Part shown: one piece after another, positions 8,666 to 17,605 of the stretch | Position numbering within the stretch: the first letter of the stretch is position 1 | Layout: every line of letters starts with the position of its first letter | Assembly: GCF_009856625.1 (NCBI RefSeq) | Contig: NZ_CP047241.1 | Location: 496,001-560,000, forward strand | Source: Aquitalea denitrificans | Lineage (GTDB): Bacteria > Pseudomonadota > Gammaproteobacteria > Burkholderiales > Chromobacteriaceae | DNA length: 64,000 nt | Direction: 5' to 3' | Translations under genes and position numbers: made by a program | The notes under the pieces: generated by a model | What the model saw: only the letters and a program-made list of their open reading frames with translations | Database searches by the model: none | Told to the model about the DNA's origin: nothing

Positions 8666-11341
8666 ATGAGGCCTCATTACCTAACTCCGCTGTTTTCGCC
8701 GCGCACTGTTGCGGTTGTTGGTGCCAGCGATACGCCGGGGTCGATCGGCCAAGCCGTGTTTGCCAATCTGCTGGCTGGCAATTTTCAAGGCAAGCTGTTC
8801 CCGGTCAATCTGAATCACAAGGTGGTGGGGGGGATTCCTGCCGTTCCTTCGGTACGCCTGATCGAACCCGCAGTTGACATGGCTGTAGTGTGTACTGCCA
8901 TTCGCACATTGCCGGCCATCATCAAGGACTGTGGCAAGAAGGGCATCAAGGCAGTATTGCTGGCCAAGGAGTTTTCCGACAGCGAACAGCTGGAACGGGA
9001 AATCCTCAACGAATCGGTATCGATTGCCCGCCATTACGGCATCCGTGTACTGGGGCCGAATGTATTGGGCCTGATGCGACCGGTGGCCGGTTTCAACGCC
9101 ACCAATTACACCAGCAAGGTACGGCCGGGAAACATGGCGCTGGTGTCGCAGTCCTCCGCCTTGTGTACGGCCATGCTGGACTGGGCAGACAGCAAGGGCA
9201 TCGGTTTTTCCAGTGTGATTTCGGTGGGCGAGGCGCTGGATGTCGATTTCGGCGAAATTCTGGATTACCTGGTGGCGGATAACTTCACCCAGGGCATTTT
9301 GTTGCATGTACACCACATTCACCACGCCCGCCGCTTTATGAGCGCACTGCGGGCTGCCGCCCGTACCAAGCCGGTAGTGGTGATCAAGTCCGGTCGCTAC
9401 CAGGATGATGTCACTGGGGTGACGCATTCGAGCAATCTGATTGAAAGTGGCGACGTATTTGATGCCGCACTGTCCAGAGCCGGTGTGCTGCGTGTGTCAT
9501 CCATTGCCCAACTGTTTACCGCAGCCAAGGTGTTGGCAGCTAATTTCCGGGTGAATGGCAAGCGACTGGCCATTGTCACCAACGGCATCGGCCCGGGTGT
9601 GCTGGCGGCTGATAGCGCCTACACCAACGGGGTGGAGCTGGCCAAGCTTAGCGACACCACCATGGAGCTGCTCAACAATGCCTTGCCGCGCAACTGGTCG
9701 CATGGCAACCCGATCGACCTGATCGGTGATGCCAGCCCGGTGCGTTTCCGTACAGCGGTAAAAGCCTGTATCGATGATCCGAATGTGGATGGTGTGCTGG
9801 TGATCTTTACCCCGCAGGCCGGTACTGATCATTTGACTACCGCGCAGTTGATGATTGGTTTACAGCGCGAGTCCAGCAAGCCGATGTTCCTGTCCTGGCT
9901 GGGCGATGCCAAGGTATCGGAAAGCCGTGATCTGTTTTCCAAGGCCAAATGTGCCCACTTCCGTGCTCCAGAATATGGCATCGAAGTATTCCGCAACCTG
10001 GCGTCCTATCACTACAACCAGCAATTGCTGCTACAGACGCCCGGACCTCTGGAAGGCAAACGTGCCGCACCGGACTTGCTGCGGGCCCGAGCGGTAATTG
10101 CCGGTGCCATGGCCGAGGGGCGGACCATCCTTTCCGAGCGGGAGTCCAAAGAGGTACTGGCTGCCTTCCGTATCCCGGTTAATCCTACCTTGCTGGCACG
10201 TACTGAAGACGAAGCCGTGGTGCTGGCTGAACAGATCCACTATCCGGTGGTGTTGAAGATCGATTCCGCAGACATCATTTACAAGTCCGATGTTGGCGGT
10301 GTGGAACTCAACATCAGTAATGAGGCCACATTGCGGGCAGCCTTCCGCGGTATTCTGGAGCGTGCGCGCCAAGCCATGCCGGAAGCGCGTATCGACGGCA
10401 TTTCGGTACAGCCGATGCGTAAACGCCGCTTTGCGCGCGAGGTGATGGTGGGCGTGACGCACGACAGCTCTTTCGGCCCGGTGATTACCTTTGGTGCCGG
10501 CGGCATTGCGGTGGAAGTGATGCATGACCGCGCGCTGTCCTTGCCTCCACTGAACCAGTACTTGGTGGGCAGCATGATACGCAAGACCCGTATCGGCCAG
10601 TTGCTGGGTGCCTTCAAAAACCTGCCTGCCGTGGAGATGGACGAGCTGGTGGATGTGCTGCTGCATGTGTCGGAGATGGTGTGCGAGCTGCCAGAGTTGC
10701 GCGAGATGGACATCAACCCGCTGGTAGCCGACGAAAAAGGCGTCATTGCGCTGGATGCGCGCATCATCGTCGAGCCGCTCAAGCCTGATGTGAAGCGCTA
10801 CGGCCACATGGCCATCATGCCTTACCCCACGCATATGGTACGCAGCGCCACGCTGACTGACGGCATGAAGGTGACTATTCGTCCGGTGCGGCCGGAAGAT
10901 GCCGAAATGCAGCAGGAATTCGTGCGTATGCTGTCGGACGAAAGCCGTTACAACCGCTACATGTCCAGCATCAAGCAGCTGTCGCAAACAATGCTGGTGC
11001 GTTTTACCCAGCTGGACTACGACCGCGAAATGGCACTGGCCATGACTTGCGAGACAGAGAACGGTGAAGAACAGCAAGCCGTGGCCCGTTTCATTACCGA
11101 TCCGGACAACGAAGGCTGCGAGTTCGCCCTGGAAGTGGCGGACAAATGGCAGGGCAAGGGCATTGGCTACATCCTGATGAACGCCTTGTTCGATGCCGCA
11201 CGCGAGCAAGGATTGACGGTAATGCGCGGGGAAGTGCTGGCCGGCAACAAGGGCATGCTCAAACTGATGCACAAGCTGGGCTTTACCGTGGAAACCCATC
11301 CGGAAGACCGGGCGCTGACCATCGTCACCAAAATCCTCTAA
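8666..11341 (+). CDS. pat: Pat-type protein lysine acetyltransferase (acyl-CoA synthetase-like/GNAT fusion)
   Basis: 891 residues, the size of Salmonella Pat / E. coli PatZ. The N-terminal 450 residues form the CoA-binding and succinyl-CoA-ligase-like domains of NDP-forming acyl-CoA synthetases (PRTVAVVGASDTPGSIG at the start). An ATP-grasp domain spans about 480-710. A GNAT acetyltransferase domain at about 730-891 contains the acetyl-CoA loop WQGKGIG. Such proteins acetylate lysines of metabolic enzymes, classically acetyl-CoA synthetase. The gene stands alone, with the rpsP operon promoter downstream. Confidence 0.92.
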   Translation: MRPHYLTPLFSPRTVAVVGASDTPGSIGQAVFANLLAGNFQGKLFPVNLNHKVVGGIPAVPSVRLIEPAVDMAVVCTAIRTLPAIIKDCGKKGIKAVLLAKEFSDSEQLEREILNESVSIARHYGIRVLGPNVLGLMRPVAGFNATNYTSKVRPGNMALVSQSSALCTAMLDWADSKGIGFSSVISVGEALDVDFGEILDYLVADNFTQGILLHVHHIHHARRFMSALRAAARTKPVVVIKSGRYQDDVTGVTHSSNLIESGDVFDAALSRAGVLRVSSIAQLFTAAKVLAANFRVNGKRLAIVTNGIGPGVLAADSAYTNGVELAKLSDTTMELLNNALPRNWSHGNPIDLIGDASPVRFRTAVKACIDDPNVDGVLVIFTPQAGTDHLTTAQLMIGLQRESSKPMFLSWLGDAKVSESRDLFSKAKCAHFRAPEYGIEVFRNLASYHYNQQLLLQTPGPLEGKRAAPDLLRARAVIAGAMAEGRTILSERESKEVLAAFRIPVNPTLLARTEDEAVVLAEQIHYPVVLKIDSADIIYKSDVGGVELNISNEATLRAAFRGILERARQAMPEARIDGISVQPMRKRRFAREVMVGVTHDSSFGPVITFGAGGIAVEVMHDRALSLPPLNQYLVGSMIRKTRIGQLLGAFKNLPAVEMDELVDVLLHVSEMVCELPELREMDINPLVADEKGVIALDARIIVEPLKPDVKRYGHMAIMPYPTHMVRSATLTDGMKVTIRPVRPEDAEMQQEFVRMLSDESRYNRYMSSIKQLSQTMLVRFTQLDYDREMALAMTCETENGEEQQAVARFITDPDNEGCEFALEVADKWQGKGIGYILMNALFDAAREQGLTVMRGEVLAGNKGMLKLMHKLGFTVETHPEDRALTIVTKIL

Positions 11342-11458
11342 GCCATCAGGATGCTTGTTGCAGGCAGATTGCAGACTCGTGGTGTGGTTTTTTTCGTCAA
11401 AGCAGGGGTCTTCTGCTGACCGATAACGGGCGGCAGGACTGGCAGGCGTATTAAGCGC

Positions 11459-11488
11459 TTGCAAGATAAGGGAAAAGTGCCATAGAAT
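11459..11488 (+). promoter_or_regulatory. Predicted sigma-70 promoter of the rpsP operon
   Basis: TTGCAA (11459-11464), an 18-base spacer and TAGAAT (11483-11488) lie 45 bp before the rpsP start. Both hexamers match the consensus well. Activity is inferred. Confidence 0.6.
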
Positions 11489-11533
11489 CGTGGGCTTTTC
11501 TACGATACCGTTTTTATCTAAGGACAATCGACA

Positions 11534-11782
11534 ATGGTAGTGATTCGTCTGGCACGTGGCGGCGCCAAGAACCGTCCGTTCTACAACATCGTGGTGACCG
11601 ATTCCCGTAACCGTCGTGACGGTCGCTTCATCGAGCGCGTTGGCTTCTACAACCCGGTAGCTAACGAGAAGGAAGAGCGCGTGCGCCTGACTTCCGATCG
11701 TCTGAACTACTGGATTGGCGTTGGTGCCCAGGTTACCGACGCTGTAGCCAAGCTGCTGAAAGAGCAGAAGGTTGCTGCCTAA
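11534..11782 (+). CDS. rpsP: 30S ribosomal protein S16
   Basis: 82 residues beginning MVVIRLARGGAKNRPFYNIV, the nearly invariant S16 N-terminus. It is part of the 30S subunit body and binds 16S rRNA. It is the first gene of rpsP-rimM-trmD-rplS, preceded by a good promoter and the Shine-Dalgarno AAGGAC. Confidence 0.98.
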   Translation: MVVIRLARGGAKNRPFYNIVVTDSRNRRDGRFIERVGFYNPVANEKEERVRLTSDRLNYWIGVGAQVTDAVAKLLKEQKVAA

Positions 11783-11815
11783 TCGTTCGTTGACTCAACT
11801 AACGGACTAAGGCGC

Positions 11816-12322
11816 ATGCGCAAAGAAGATCTCGTCTTGATGGGGTTTGTGCGTGGCGCCTTCGGTATCAAGGGCTGGATCAAGGTTCAGGCCGATACCG
11901 AATACGCTGACGGTCTGTTTGACTACCCGGTCTGGTGGCTGGGCAAGGATGACAGCTGGAAGCCGTACACATTTGAAAACGGGGCCGTGCAGCCCAAAGG
12001 CTTGTCCGTCAAGCTGACGGGGATTGAAGATCGCGACACGGCGGAAGCCCTGCGTGGTCTGCAAGTTGCCGTTCCCCGTAGTGAATTGCCGGAAGCTGGC
12101 GCTGACGAATATTACTGGTCCGATCTGATCGGCTTGTCTGTCGTCAATCAGCAAGGCGTGGTGCTTGGCAAGGTGACCGAATTGATGGAAACCGGTGCCA
12201 ACGACGTATTGGTGGTAGAAGGCGAACACGGCCAGCGGCTGATTCCCTTCGTTGGCCAGTTCGTACTGGATGTCAGTCTGGCCGAGGCCCGCATTTCGGT
12301 GGACTGGGGCCTGGACTACTGA
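11816..12322 (+). CDS. rimM: 16S rRNA processing protein RimM
   Basis: 168 residues. It binds S19 and helps mature the 30S head. The N-terminal RimM domain carries GFVRGAFGIKGWIKVQ and the C-terminal PRC-barrel begins at EYYWSDLIGL. Its last base is the first base of the trmD ATG, a tight coupling typical of this operon. Confidence 0.96.
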   Translation: MRKEDLVLMGFVRGAFGIKGWIKVQADTEYADGLFDYPVWWLGKDDSWKPYTFENGAVQPKGLSVKLTGIEDRDTAEALRGLQVAVPRSELPEAGADEYYWSDLIGLSVVNQQGVVLGKVTELMETGANDVLVVEGEHGQRLIPFVGQFVLDVSLAEARISVDWGLDY

Positions 12323-13089
12323 TGCATATCGATGCCATCACGCTGTTTCCGGAAATGTTCGATGCCATCGCCCGCTTCGGTGTAAGCCAGCGGGCGCTTG
12401 ATTTGGGCATTTGGGATTTCCAGAAATGGAATCCACGCGATTTCACCCATGACAACTATCGCCGTGTGGATGATCGTCCCTACGGTGGTGGGCCTGGCAT
12501 GCTGATGCTGATCGAACCGCTGGAAGCTGCCATTACGGCGGCCAAGGCTCGTCAGCAGGCAGCAGGTGTCAATGAGAGCCATGTTATTTACCTGTCACCG
12601 CAAGGACGTGCCTTGACGCACGAAAAAGCGGTGGAGCTGTCCCAACGTCCTGGCCTGATTGTGTTGTGTGGCCGTTATGAAGGGGTGGACGAGCGCTTGA
12701 TCGAGCGCCAGGTGGACGAGGAAGTTTCCATTGGCGACTACGTGTTGTCCGGTGGCGAGCTACCGGCCATGGTGCTGATGGATGCGGTCATCCGGCTGCT
12801 TCCTGGCGTTCTCAATGATGCCCAGTCTGCTTATGAAGACTCATTTGTGAACGGACTCCTTGATTGTCCGCACTATACCCGACCCGAAGACTATCAGGGC
12901 ATGCGGGTGCCGGATGTACTCATGTCCGGAAATCATGCACTGATTGCTAAATGGCGACTCAAGCAGGCGCTGGGAAGGACGTGGCAACGTCGACCAGAGC
13001 TATTGCAGGGCCGCTCTTTGACAAAACAGGAATCTCGGCTGCTGGCAGAGTACCAGCAGGAACAAGATATCCGTAAAAAACCGGAGTAA
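12322..13089 (+). CDS. trmD: tRNA (guanine-N1)-methyltransferase TrmD
   Basis: 255 residues. Methylates G37 of tRNAs with G at position 36 using SAM, which prevents +1 frameshifting. It is a SPOUT enzyme with a trefoil knot: the GRYEGVDERLIE and SIGDYVLSGGELPAMVLMDA segments are the SAM-binding knot and are intact. The length matches E. coli TrmD. It overlaps rimM by one base and lies 3 bp before rplS. Confidence 0.97.
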   Translation: MHIDAITLFPEMFDAIARFGVSQRALDLGIWDFQKWNPRDFTHDNYRRVDDRPYGGGPGMLMLIEPLEAAITAAKARQQAAGVNESHVIYLSPQGRALTHEKAVELSQRPGLIVLCGRYEGVDERLIERQVDEEVSIGDYVLSGGELPAMVLMDAVIRLLPGVLNDAQSAYEDSFVNGLLDCPHYTRPEDYQGMRVPDVLMSGNHALIAKWRLKQALGRTWQRRPELLQGRSLTKQESRLLAEYQQEQDIRKKPE

Positions 13090-13092
13090 CAC

Positions 13093-13461
13093 ATGGATCT
13101 GATCCAGAAACTCGAGCAAGAAGAAATCGCCCGCCTGGGCAAAACCATCCCGGAATTCGCTCCTGGCGATACCGTCGTGGTGAATGTCAAGGTAAAGGAA
13201 GGTAACCGCGAACGTCTGCAGGCTTACGAAGGCGTTGTTATCGCCAAGCGTAACCGTGGTCTGAACAGCTCTTTCATCGTGCGCAAGATGTCCGCCGGTG
13301 AAGGTGTTGAGCGTACTTTCCAGACTTACTCCCCGCTGGTGGCTTCCGTTGAAGTGAAGCGCCGTGGTGACGTACGTCGCGCCAAGCTGTACTACCTGCG
13401 TGGTCGTACCGGCAAGTCCGCACGTATCAAGGAAAAACTGCCGGCTCGCAAGCAAGGCTGA
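13093..13461 (+). CDS. rplS: 50S ribosomal protein L19
   Basis: 122 residues with the L19 core GDTVVVNVKVKEGNRERLQAYEG and the conserved LYYLRGRTGKSARIKE end. It sits at the interface of the ribosomal subunits. Last gene of the rpsP operon, followed by a strong terminator. Confidence 0.98.
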   Translation: MDLIQKLEQEEIARLGKTIPEFAPGDTVVVNVKVKEGNRERLQAYEGVVIAKRNRGLNSSFIVRKMSAGEGVERTFQTYSPLVASVEVKRRGDVRRAKLYYLRGRTGKSARIKEKLPARKQG

Positions 13462-13487
13462 TCCTGATACCGTCAGGTATGATGAAA

Positions 13488-13516
13488 GCGCAAGGTTTGC
13501 ACCTTGCGCTTTTTTT
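13488..13516 (+). terminator. Terminator of the rpsP-rimM-trmD-rplS operon
   Basis: GCGCAAGG-TTTGCA-CCTTGCGC stem followed by seven T residues, 27 bp after the rplS stop and 25 bp before the xerD start. Confidence 0.92.
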
Positions 13517-13540
13517 ATGTCTTCTGCCAGGAAACCCTGC

Positions 13541-14422
13541 ATGACTACGGAAAGCATAGACCGGTTTCTGGATCATCTGTGGCTGACCGATGGCTTGTCC
13601 GCCAATACCCTGGCGGCTTATCGCCGCGATCTGGCCAAAATGCAAAAGCAGCTGCAAAGCCAGGACAGCACGCTGGAGTCAGCCAGCCACGCCCAGCTAC
13701 AGCAGGCGCTGCTGGCAGGTGTGGAGCGGGAGAAACCTGCGACGCGAGCCAGGCAGCTGTCCTGTCTGCGGCGTTATTACCAACATATGCTTAGTAGCGG
13801 GCAGCGGACTGATGACCCTAGCCTGCATCTGGATAACCCCAGGCTGGGGCAGCGGCTGCCCAAAACCCTGTCTGAAGCGCAGGTCGAGCTATTGTTGCAG
13901 GCACCCGACGTGGAAACGCCGCTGGGACTGCGCGACCGGGCCATGTTCGAGGTGCTGTACGCAACCGGTTTGCGCGTGTCCGAACTGGTGGGGCTGACGC
14001 TGCAGCAACTGGACATGGTGACGGGCCTGATCATTACCCGCGGCAAGGGCAATAAGGAGCGTATGGTGCCGTTGGGAGAGATTGCATTGGAGTGGCTGGA
14101 GCGCTACTTCAGGGAAGCCCGTGTGCTGCTGTTGGGTGGGGCGCAGTGCGATGCCGTATTTGTCACCCAGCGCAAGGCGGGGATGAGCCGGCAGATGGCC
14201 TGGCATCTGATTGCCAGCTATGCCAGTGCGCAAGGTTTGCCGCCTGTGGGCCCGCATATGCTGCGGCATGCTTTTGCCACGCACCTGGTGAACCATGGGG
14301 CCGACCTGCGTGTTGTCCAGTTGTTACTGGGGCATTCGGATATTTCCACCACGCAGATCTACACCCATGTTGCCCGTGAGCGGCTCAAGCAGCTACATGC
14401 CCAGCATCACCCGCGTGGTTGA
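13541..14422 (+). CDS. xerD: Site-specific tyrosine recombinase XerD
   Basis: 293 residues, against 298 in E. coli. XerD works with XerC at dif to resolve chromosome dimers. The N-terminal SAM-like domain starts SIDRFLDHLWLTDGLSANTL. The C-terminal catalytic domain has the Arg of ATGLRVSELVGL, the HxxR motif in GPHMLRHAFATHL, the late His (LLGHSDISTTQIYTHV) and the nucleophile Tyr in that segment. ATG 13541 is preferred over upstream in-frame codons that would reach into rplS. A house-keeping recombinase, not a sign of an integrated element. Confidence 0.95.
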   Translation: MTTESIDRFLDHLWLTDGLSANTLAAYRRDLAKMQKQLQSQDSTLESASHAQLQQALLAGVEREKPATRARQLSCLRRYYQHMLSSGQRTDDPSLHLDNPRLGQRLPKTLSEAQVELLLQAPDVETPLGLRDRAMFEVLYATGLRVSELVGLTLQQLDMVTGLIITRGKGNKERMVPLGEIALEWLERYFREARVLLLGGAQCDAVFVTQRKAGMSRQMAWHLIASYASAQGLPPVGPHMLRHAFATHLVNHGADLRVVQLLLGHSDISTTQIYTHVARERLKQLHAQHHPRG

Positions 14423-14443
14423 CGGTCGTGCTCAGTAAAAGAA

Positions 14444-14465
14444 AACGCCCGCATCTGCGGGCGTT
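14444..14465 (-). terminator. Terminator of clpA (shared with xerD)
   Basis: AACGCCCGC-ATCT-GCGGGCGTT inverted repeat between the converging xerD and clpA. On the minus strand it is followed by TTTTCTTTT, so it mainly serves clpA. Confidence 0.85.
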
Positions 14466-14489
14466 GTGCGGTAAGGCGCAATATCCGTC

Positions 14490-16769
14490 TTATGCCGGCT
14501 CTGCAGCCAGGGGCTCGGTATCAAACTGAAGCTCGACGACATCCTGATCATTGATGTCGACCGTGACTTCGCCACCATTGGTCAGACGGCCAAACAGCAG
14601 CTCGTCTGCCAATGCCTTGCGGATGGTGTCCTGAATCAGCCGTGCCATCGGACGAGCCCCCATCAGTGGGTCAAAACCTCGCTTGGCCAAGTGGGTGCGC
14701 AGCGCATCGGTAAAGTGGATTTCCACTTTCTTGTCGCTGAGCTGGTGCTCAAGCTGCATCAGGAACTTGTCCACCACCTGCATGATGATCTGCTCATCCA
14801 GCATCTTGAAGGATATGGTGGCATCCAGCCGGTTACGGAATTCCGGGCTGAACAGGCGCTTGATGTCTGCCATTTCATCACCGGTTTCCTTGGACTGGGT
14901 AAAGCCTAGTGTCGGCTTGGACATAGTCTCGGCCCCGGCGTTGGTGGTCATGATGATCACCACATTGCGGAAATCGGCCTTGCGCCCGTTGTTGTCCGTC
15001 AGGGTGCCGTGATCCATTACCTGCAACAGTACATTGTAGATGTCAGGATGAGCCTTTTCGATTTCGTCCAGCAGCAAGATCGCATACGGATGCTTGTTGA
15101 TGGCCTCGGTCATTTGGCCACCCTGCTCGAAACCGACATAGCCCGGCGGTGCGCCGATCAGCCGGCTTACCGCATGGCGTTCCATGTACTCCGACATGTC
15201 GAAGCGGATCAGTTCCACACCCAGCACATAGGCGAGCTGTTTCGCAACCTCGGTCTTACCCACACCGGTGGGGCCGGAGAATAGGAAGGAGCCGATCGGT
15301 TTGTGCGGATTGCCCAGTCCGGAACGTGTCATCTTGATGGCTGTGGCCAGGCTTTCGATTGCCTTGTCCTGACCGAATACCACATTCTTCAGATCGCGCT
15401 CCAGATTCTTCAGCACATTCTTGTCATCGCTGGAGACGGTTTTAGGCGGAATGCGCGCGATCTTGGCCACGATCTCTTCGATTTCGGACTTGTTGATTAC
15501 CTTTTTCTGCCTGGACTTGGGCAGAATCTTCTGTGCTGCTCCAGCTTCATCAATCACGTCAATTGCCTTGTCCGGCAGATGGCGGTCATTGATGTAGCGG
15601 GCGGACAGCTCGGCTGCGGTAGTCAGCGCCGACTGGGTGTACTTCACGCCATGGTGTGCCTCGAAACGTGATTTCAGACCCTTGAGAATTTCGATGGTCT
15701 GCTCCACGGTTGGCTCGGCAACGTCTATTTTCTGGAAGCGCCGGGACAGGGCGTTGTCCTTCTCGAAAATGCCGCGGTATTCGTTATACGTGGTGGCACC
15801 AATGCAGCGCAGGCTGCCATTGGACAGTGCCGGCTTCAGCAGGTTGGACGCATCCAGCGTGCCACCGGAGGCGGCACCAGCACCGATGAGGGTGTGAATC
15901 TCGTCAATGAACAGGATGGCGTGCTCGTCCTCGGTCAGCTGCTTGATCACGGCTTTCAGGCGCTGCTCGAAGTCGCCACGGTACTTGGTGCCGGCCAGCA
16001 GGGCACCCATGTCCAGTGCATACACGGTGGCCTTGGACAGCACGTCCGGCACCTCGTTGTTGACGATGCGCCGCGCCAGGCCTTCGGCAATGGCCGTCTT
16101 GCCCACGCCGGCCTCGCCTACCAGCAAGGGGTTGTTCTTGCGGCGGCGGCACAGGATCTGCACGGTACGTTCCAGCTCGTGCTCACGACCGATCAGTGGG
16201 TCGATCTTGCCGTCGCGGGCTTGCTGGTTGAGATTCTGGGTGTAGTTTTCCAGAGCTCCGCCCGGGCCGGTAGCCTGTTCCTCTCCATCGGACTCGTTAT
16301 GCTGGTCACGCGGCTCCGGTGGGTGTTGTGGCGAGCGCTGCTTGGTGATGCCATGCGAAATGAAATTGACTACATCCAGCCGCGAAATACCCTGCTGATG
16401 CAGGTAGTAGACGGCATGAGAGTCTTTTTCGCCGAAAATGGCTACCAGAATGTTGGCACCGGTCACTTCCTTCTTGCCGGAAGACTGGACATGCAGAATG
16501 GCACGCTGAATGACACGCTGGAATCCCAGTGTGGGCTGGGTTTCAACTTCGGTTTCCCCTGGAACGGTCGGCGTGTGTTCGTCAATAAAGTCGCCCAGCT
16601 GTTTTTTCAGCTGGTCGAGGTTGGCCCCGCAGGCCCTCAAGACATCGGCGGCGGAGGGATTGTCTATCATGGCAAGCAGCAGATGCTCCACGCTGATGAA
16701 CTCGTGGCGCTTGCGCCTGGCGTCCATGAATGCCATATGCAGGCTTACTTCAAGCTCCTGGGCAATCAT
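14490..16769 (-). CDS. clpA: ATP-dependent Clp protease ATP-binding subunit ClpA
   Basis: 759 residues. It unfolds substrates and feeds them to ClpP. In order: a ClpN repeat domain (residues 1-150), AAA+ module 1 with Walker A GEAGVGKTAIAEG, AAA+ module 2 with Walker A GPTGVGKTEVAKQL, and a C-terminal D2 small domain. The start is taken at MIAQELEVSL (ATG 16769), which overlaps the clpS stop as ATGA and has GGAGGAAA upstream; an in-frame GTG 21 bases further up is less likely. clpP is not in the window. Confidence 0.97.
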   Translation of the reverse strand: MIAQELEVSLHMAFMDARRKRHEFISVEHLLLAMIDNPSAADVLRACGANLDQLKKQLGDFIDEHTPTVPGETEVETQPTLGFQRVIQRAILHVQSSGKKEVTGANILVAIFGEKDSHAVYYLHQQGISRLDVVNFISHGITKQRSPQHPPEPRDQHNESDGEEQATGPGGALENYTQNLNQQARDGKIDPLIGREHELERTVQILCRRRKNNPLLVGEAGVGKTAIAEGLARRIVNNEVPDVLSKATVYALDMGALLAGTKYRGDFEQRLKAVIKQLTEDEHAILFIDEIHTLIGAGAASGGTLDASNLLKPALSNGSLRCIGATTYNEYRGIFEKDNALSRRFQKIDVAEPTVEQTIEILKGLKSRFEAHHGVKYTQSALTTAAELSARYINDRHLPDKAIDVIDEAGAAQKILPKSRQKKVINKSEIEEIVAKIARIPPKTVSSDDKNVLKNLERDLKNVVFGQDKAIESLATAIKMTRSGLGNPHKPIGSFLFSGPTGVGKTEVAKQLAYVLGVELIRFDMSEYMERHAVSRLIGAPPGYVGFEQGGQMTEAINKHPYAILLLDEIEKAHPDIYNVLLQVMDHGTLTDNNGRKADFRNVVIIMTTNAGAETMSKPTLGFTQSKETGDEMADIKRLFSPEFRNRLDATISFKMLDEQIIMQVVDKFLMQLEHQLSDKKVEIHFTDALRTHLAKRGFDPLMGARPMARLIQDTIRKALADELLFGRLTNGGEVTVDINDQDVVELQFDTEPLAAEPA

Positions 16770-17077
16770 CAGTTTTCCTCCATTACGCACTGAAGCGGAT
16801 GCTGGTGTGCTTTGGCAAATTGCGACACCTGTTCAACCTTGGTGGCAGCCACGTCTTTGGTATAAACGCCACACACGCCGTGACCTTGCGTATGGACTTG
16901 TAGCATGACCTGAGTAGCCTTTTCCCGGTTCATGTGGAACAACTGTTGCAACACTTCCACCACAAATTCCATCGGGGTGAAATCATCGTTCAATAACAAT
17001 ACCTTATACATTGGGGGAGGGGTGGTCCTCACCCGAGACACCTCTTTGACGGCGTCATCGCTGAACTGCGTGGACAT
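16769..17077 (-). CDS. clpS: Clp protease adaptor ClpS
   Basis: 102 residues. Adaptor that delivers N-degron substrates to ClpAP. The family core is visible: YKVLLLNDDFTPMEFVVEVL and HTQGHGVCGVYTKDVA, with an unstructured N-terminal extension. It is co-translated with clpA (ATGA overlap) and divergent from a cold-shock gene. Confidence 0.97.
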   Translation of the reverse strand: MSTQFSDDAVKEVSRVRTTPPPMYKVLLLNDDFTPMEFVVEVLQQLFHMNREKATQVMLQVHTQGHGVCGVYTKDVAATKVEQVSQFAKAHQHPLQCVMEEN

Positions 17078-17163
17078 GTCGACTTTCAGTTAAACCGCGG
17101 TTTACTTCAATTTTGGCTCCCCCCGACTTTTTTTCAAGGGGCATGTGTGAATTCCTTTTGCAC

Positions 17164-17192
17164 TTGACGCTATCACAATGGTTGCGTAGAAA
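17164..17192 (+). promoter_or_regulatory. Predicted promoter of the cold-shock gene
   Basis: TTGACG (17164-17169), a 17-base spacer and TAGAAA (17187-17192). This leaves an untranslated leader of about 100 bases before the ATG at 17301, as is common for cold-shock mRNAs. Confidence 0.55.
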
Positions 17193-17300
17193 TGCAGTCA
17201 GGTGCTTGGCTTAGCTGTTTGGCATTGGCGGATGAGCCGCAATGGGCAGCAAGCTTTAAGTTGGTCGGCCTCACCAGCCATCGTCAATCAAGGAAGTAAC

Positions 17301-17504
17301 ATGTCAATTGGTACCGTTAAGTGGTTCAACGACGCTAAAGGCTTTGGCTTTATTACCCCGGACGAGGGTGGTGAAGACCTGTTTGCCCATTTCTCCGCCA
17401 TCAATATGCAAGGCTTCAAGACCCTGAAAGAGGGTCAGCGTGTAAGCTTTGACATTGTTAGCGGCCCGAAAGGCAAGCAAGCGTCGAACATCCAGGCAGC
17501 CTGA
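17301..17504 (+). CDS. CspA-family cold-shock protein
   Basis: 67 residues, one cold-shock domain with RNP1 (KGFGFITP) and RNP2 (DLFAHFSAI) intact; a nucleic-acid chaperone. The start MSIGTVKWFN is preceded by AAGGAAG; in-frame codons upstream to 17202 are not part of the domain. The clpA-clpS-csp arrangement is also known from pseudomonads and enterics, where the neighbour is cspD. This protein is short like CspA, without the longer C-terminus of CspD. Confidence 0.95.
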   Translation: MSIGTVKWFNDAKGFGFITPDEGGEDLFAHFSAINMQGFKTLKEGQRVSFDIVSGPKGKQASNIQAA

Positions 17505-17532
17505 TCAGGCTGAGGATGTGCCAGGATTGCCA

Positions 17533-17560
17533 GGTACGCTGACCTACCGGTCAACGTACC
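17533..17560 (+). other. Stem-loop in the 3' untranslated region of the cold-shock gene
   Basis: Two 12-base arms (GGTACGCTGACC and GGTCAACGTACC) with a TACC loop and one mismatch form a strong hairpin 28 bases after the stop. It is not followed by a T run and lies 18 bases before the real terminator. Confidence 0.6.
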
Positions 17561-17578
17561 GACAGCTTCAAACAGAAT

Positions 17579-17605
17579 CCCGCCAACCGGCGGGTTTTGT
17601 TTTTT
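17579..17605 (+). terminator. Terminator of the cold-shock gene
   Basis: CCCGCC-AACC-GGCGGG stem followed by TTTTGTTTTTT. mdtH converges from the other side and ends at 17605. Confidence 0.88.

Noticed and set aside
8371..8677. Short open frames on both strands between nadA and pat.
   Set aside because: They overlap each other, have no ribosome site and no recognisable domain; the region looks regulatory.
13541..14422. XerD as a sign of an integrated mobile element.
   Set aside because: It has all features of the house-keeping XerD and sits after the ribosomal operon, with no attachment repeats.
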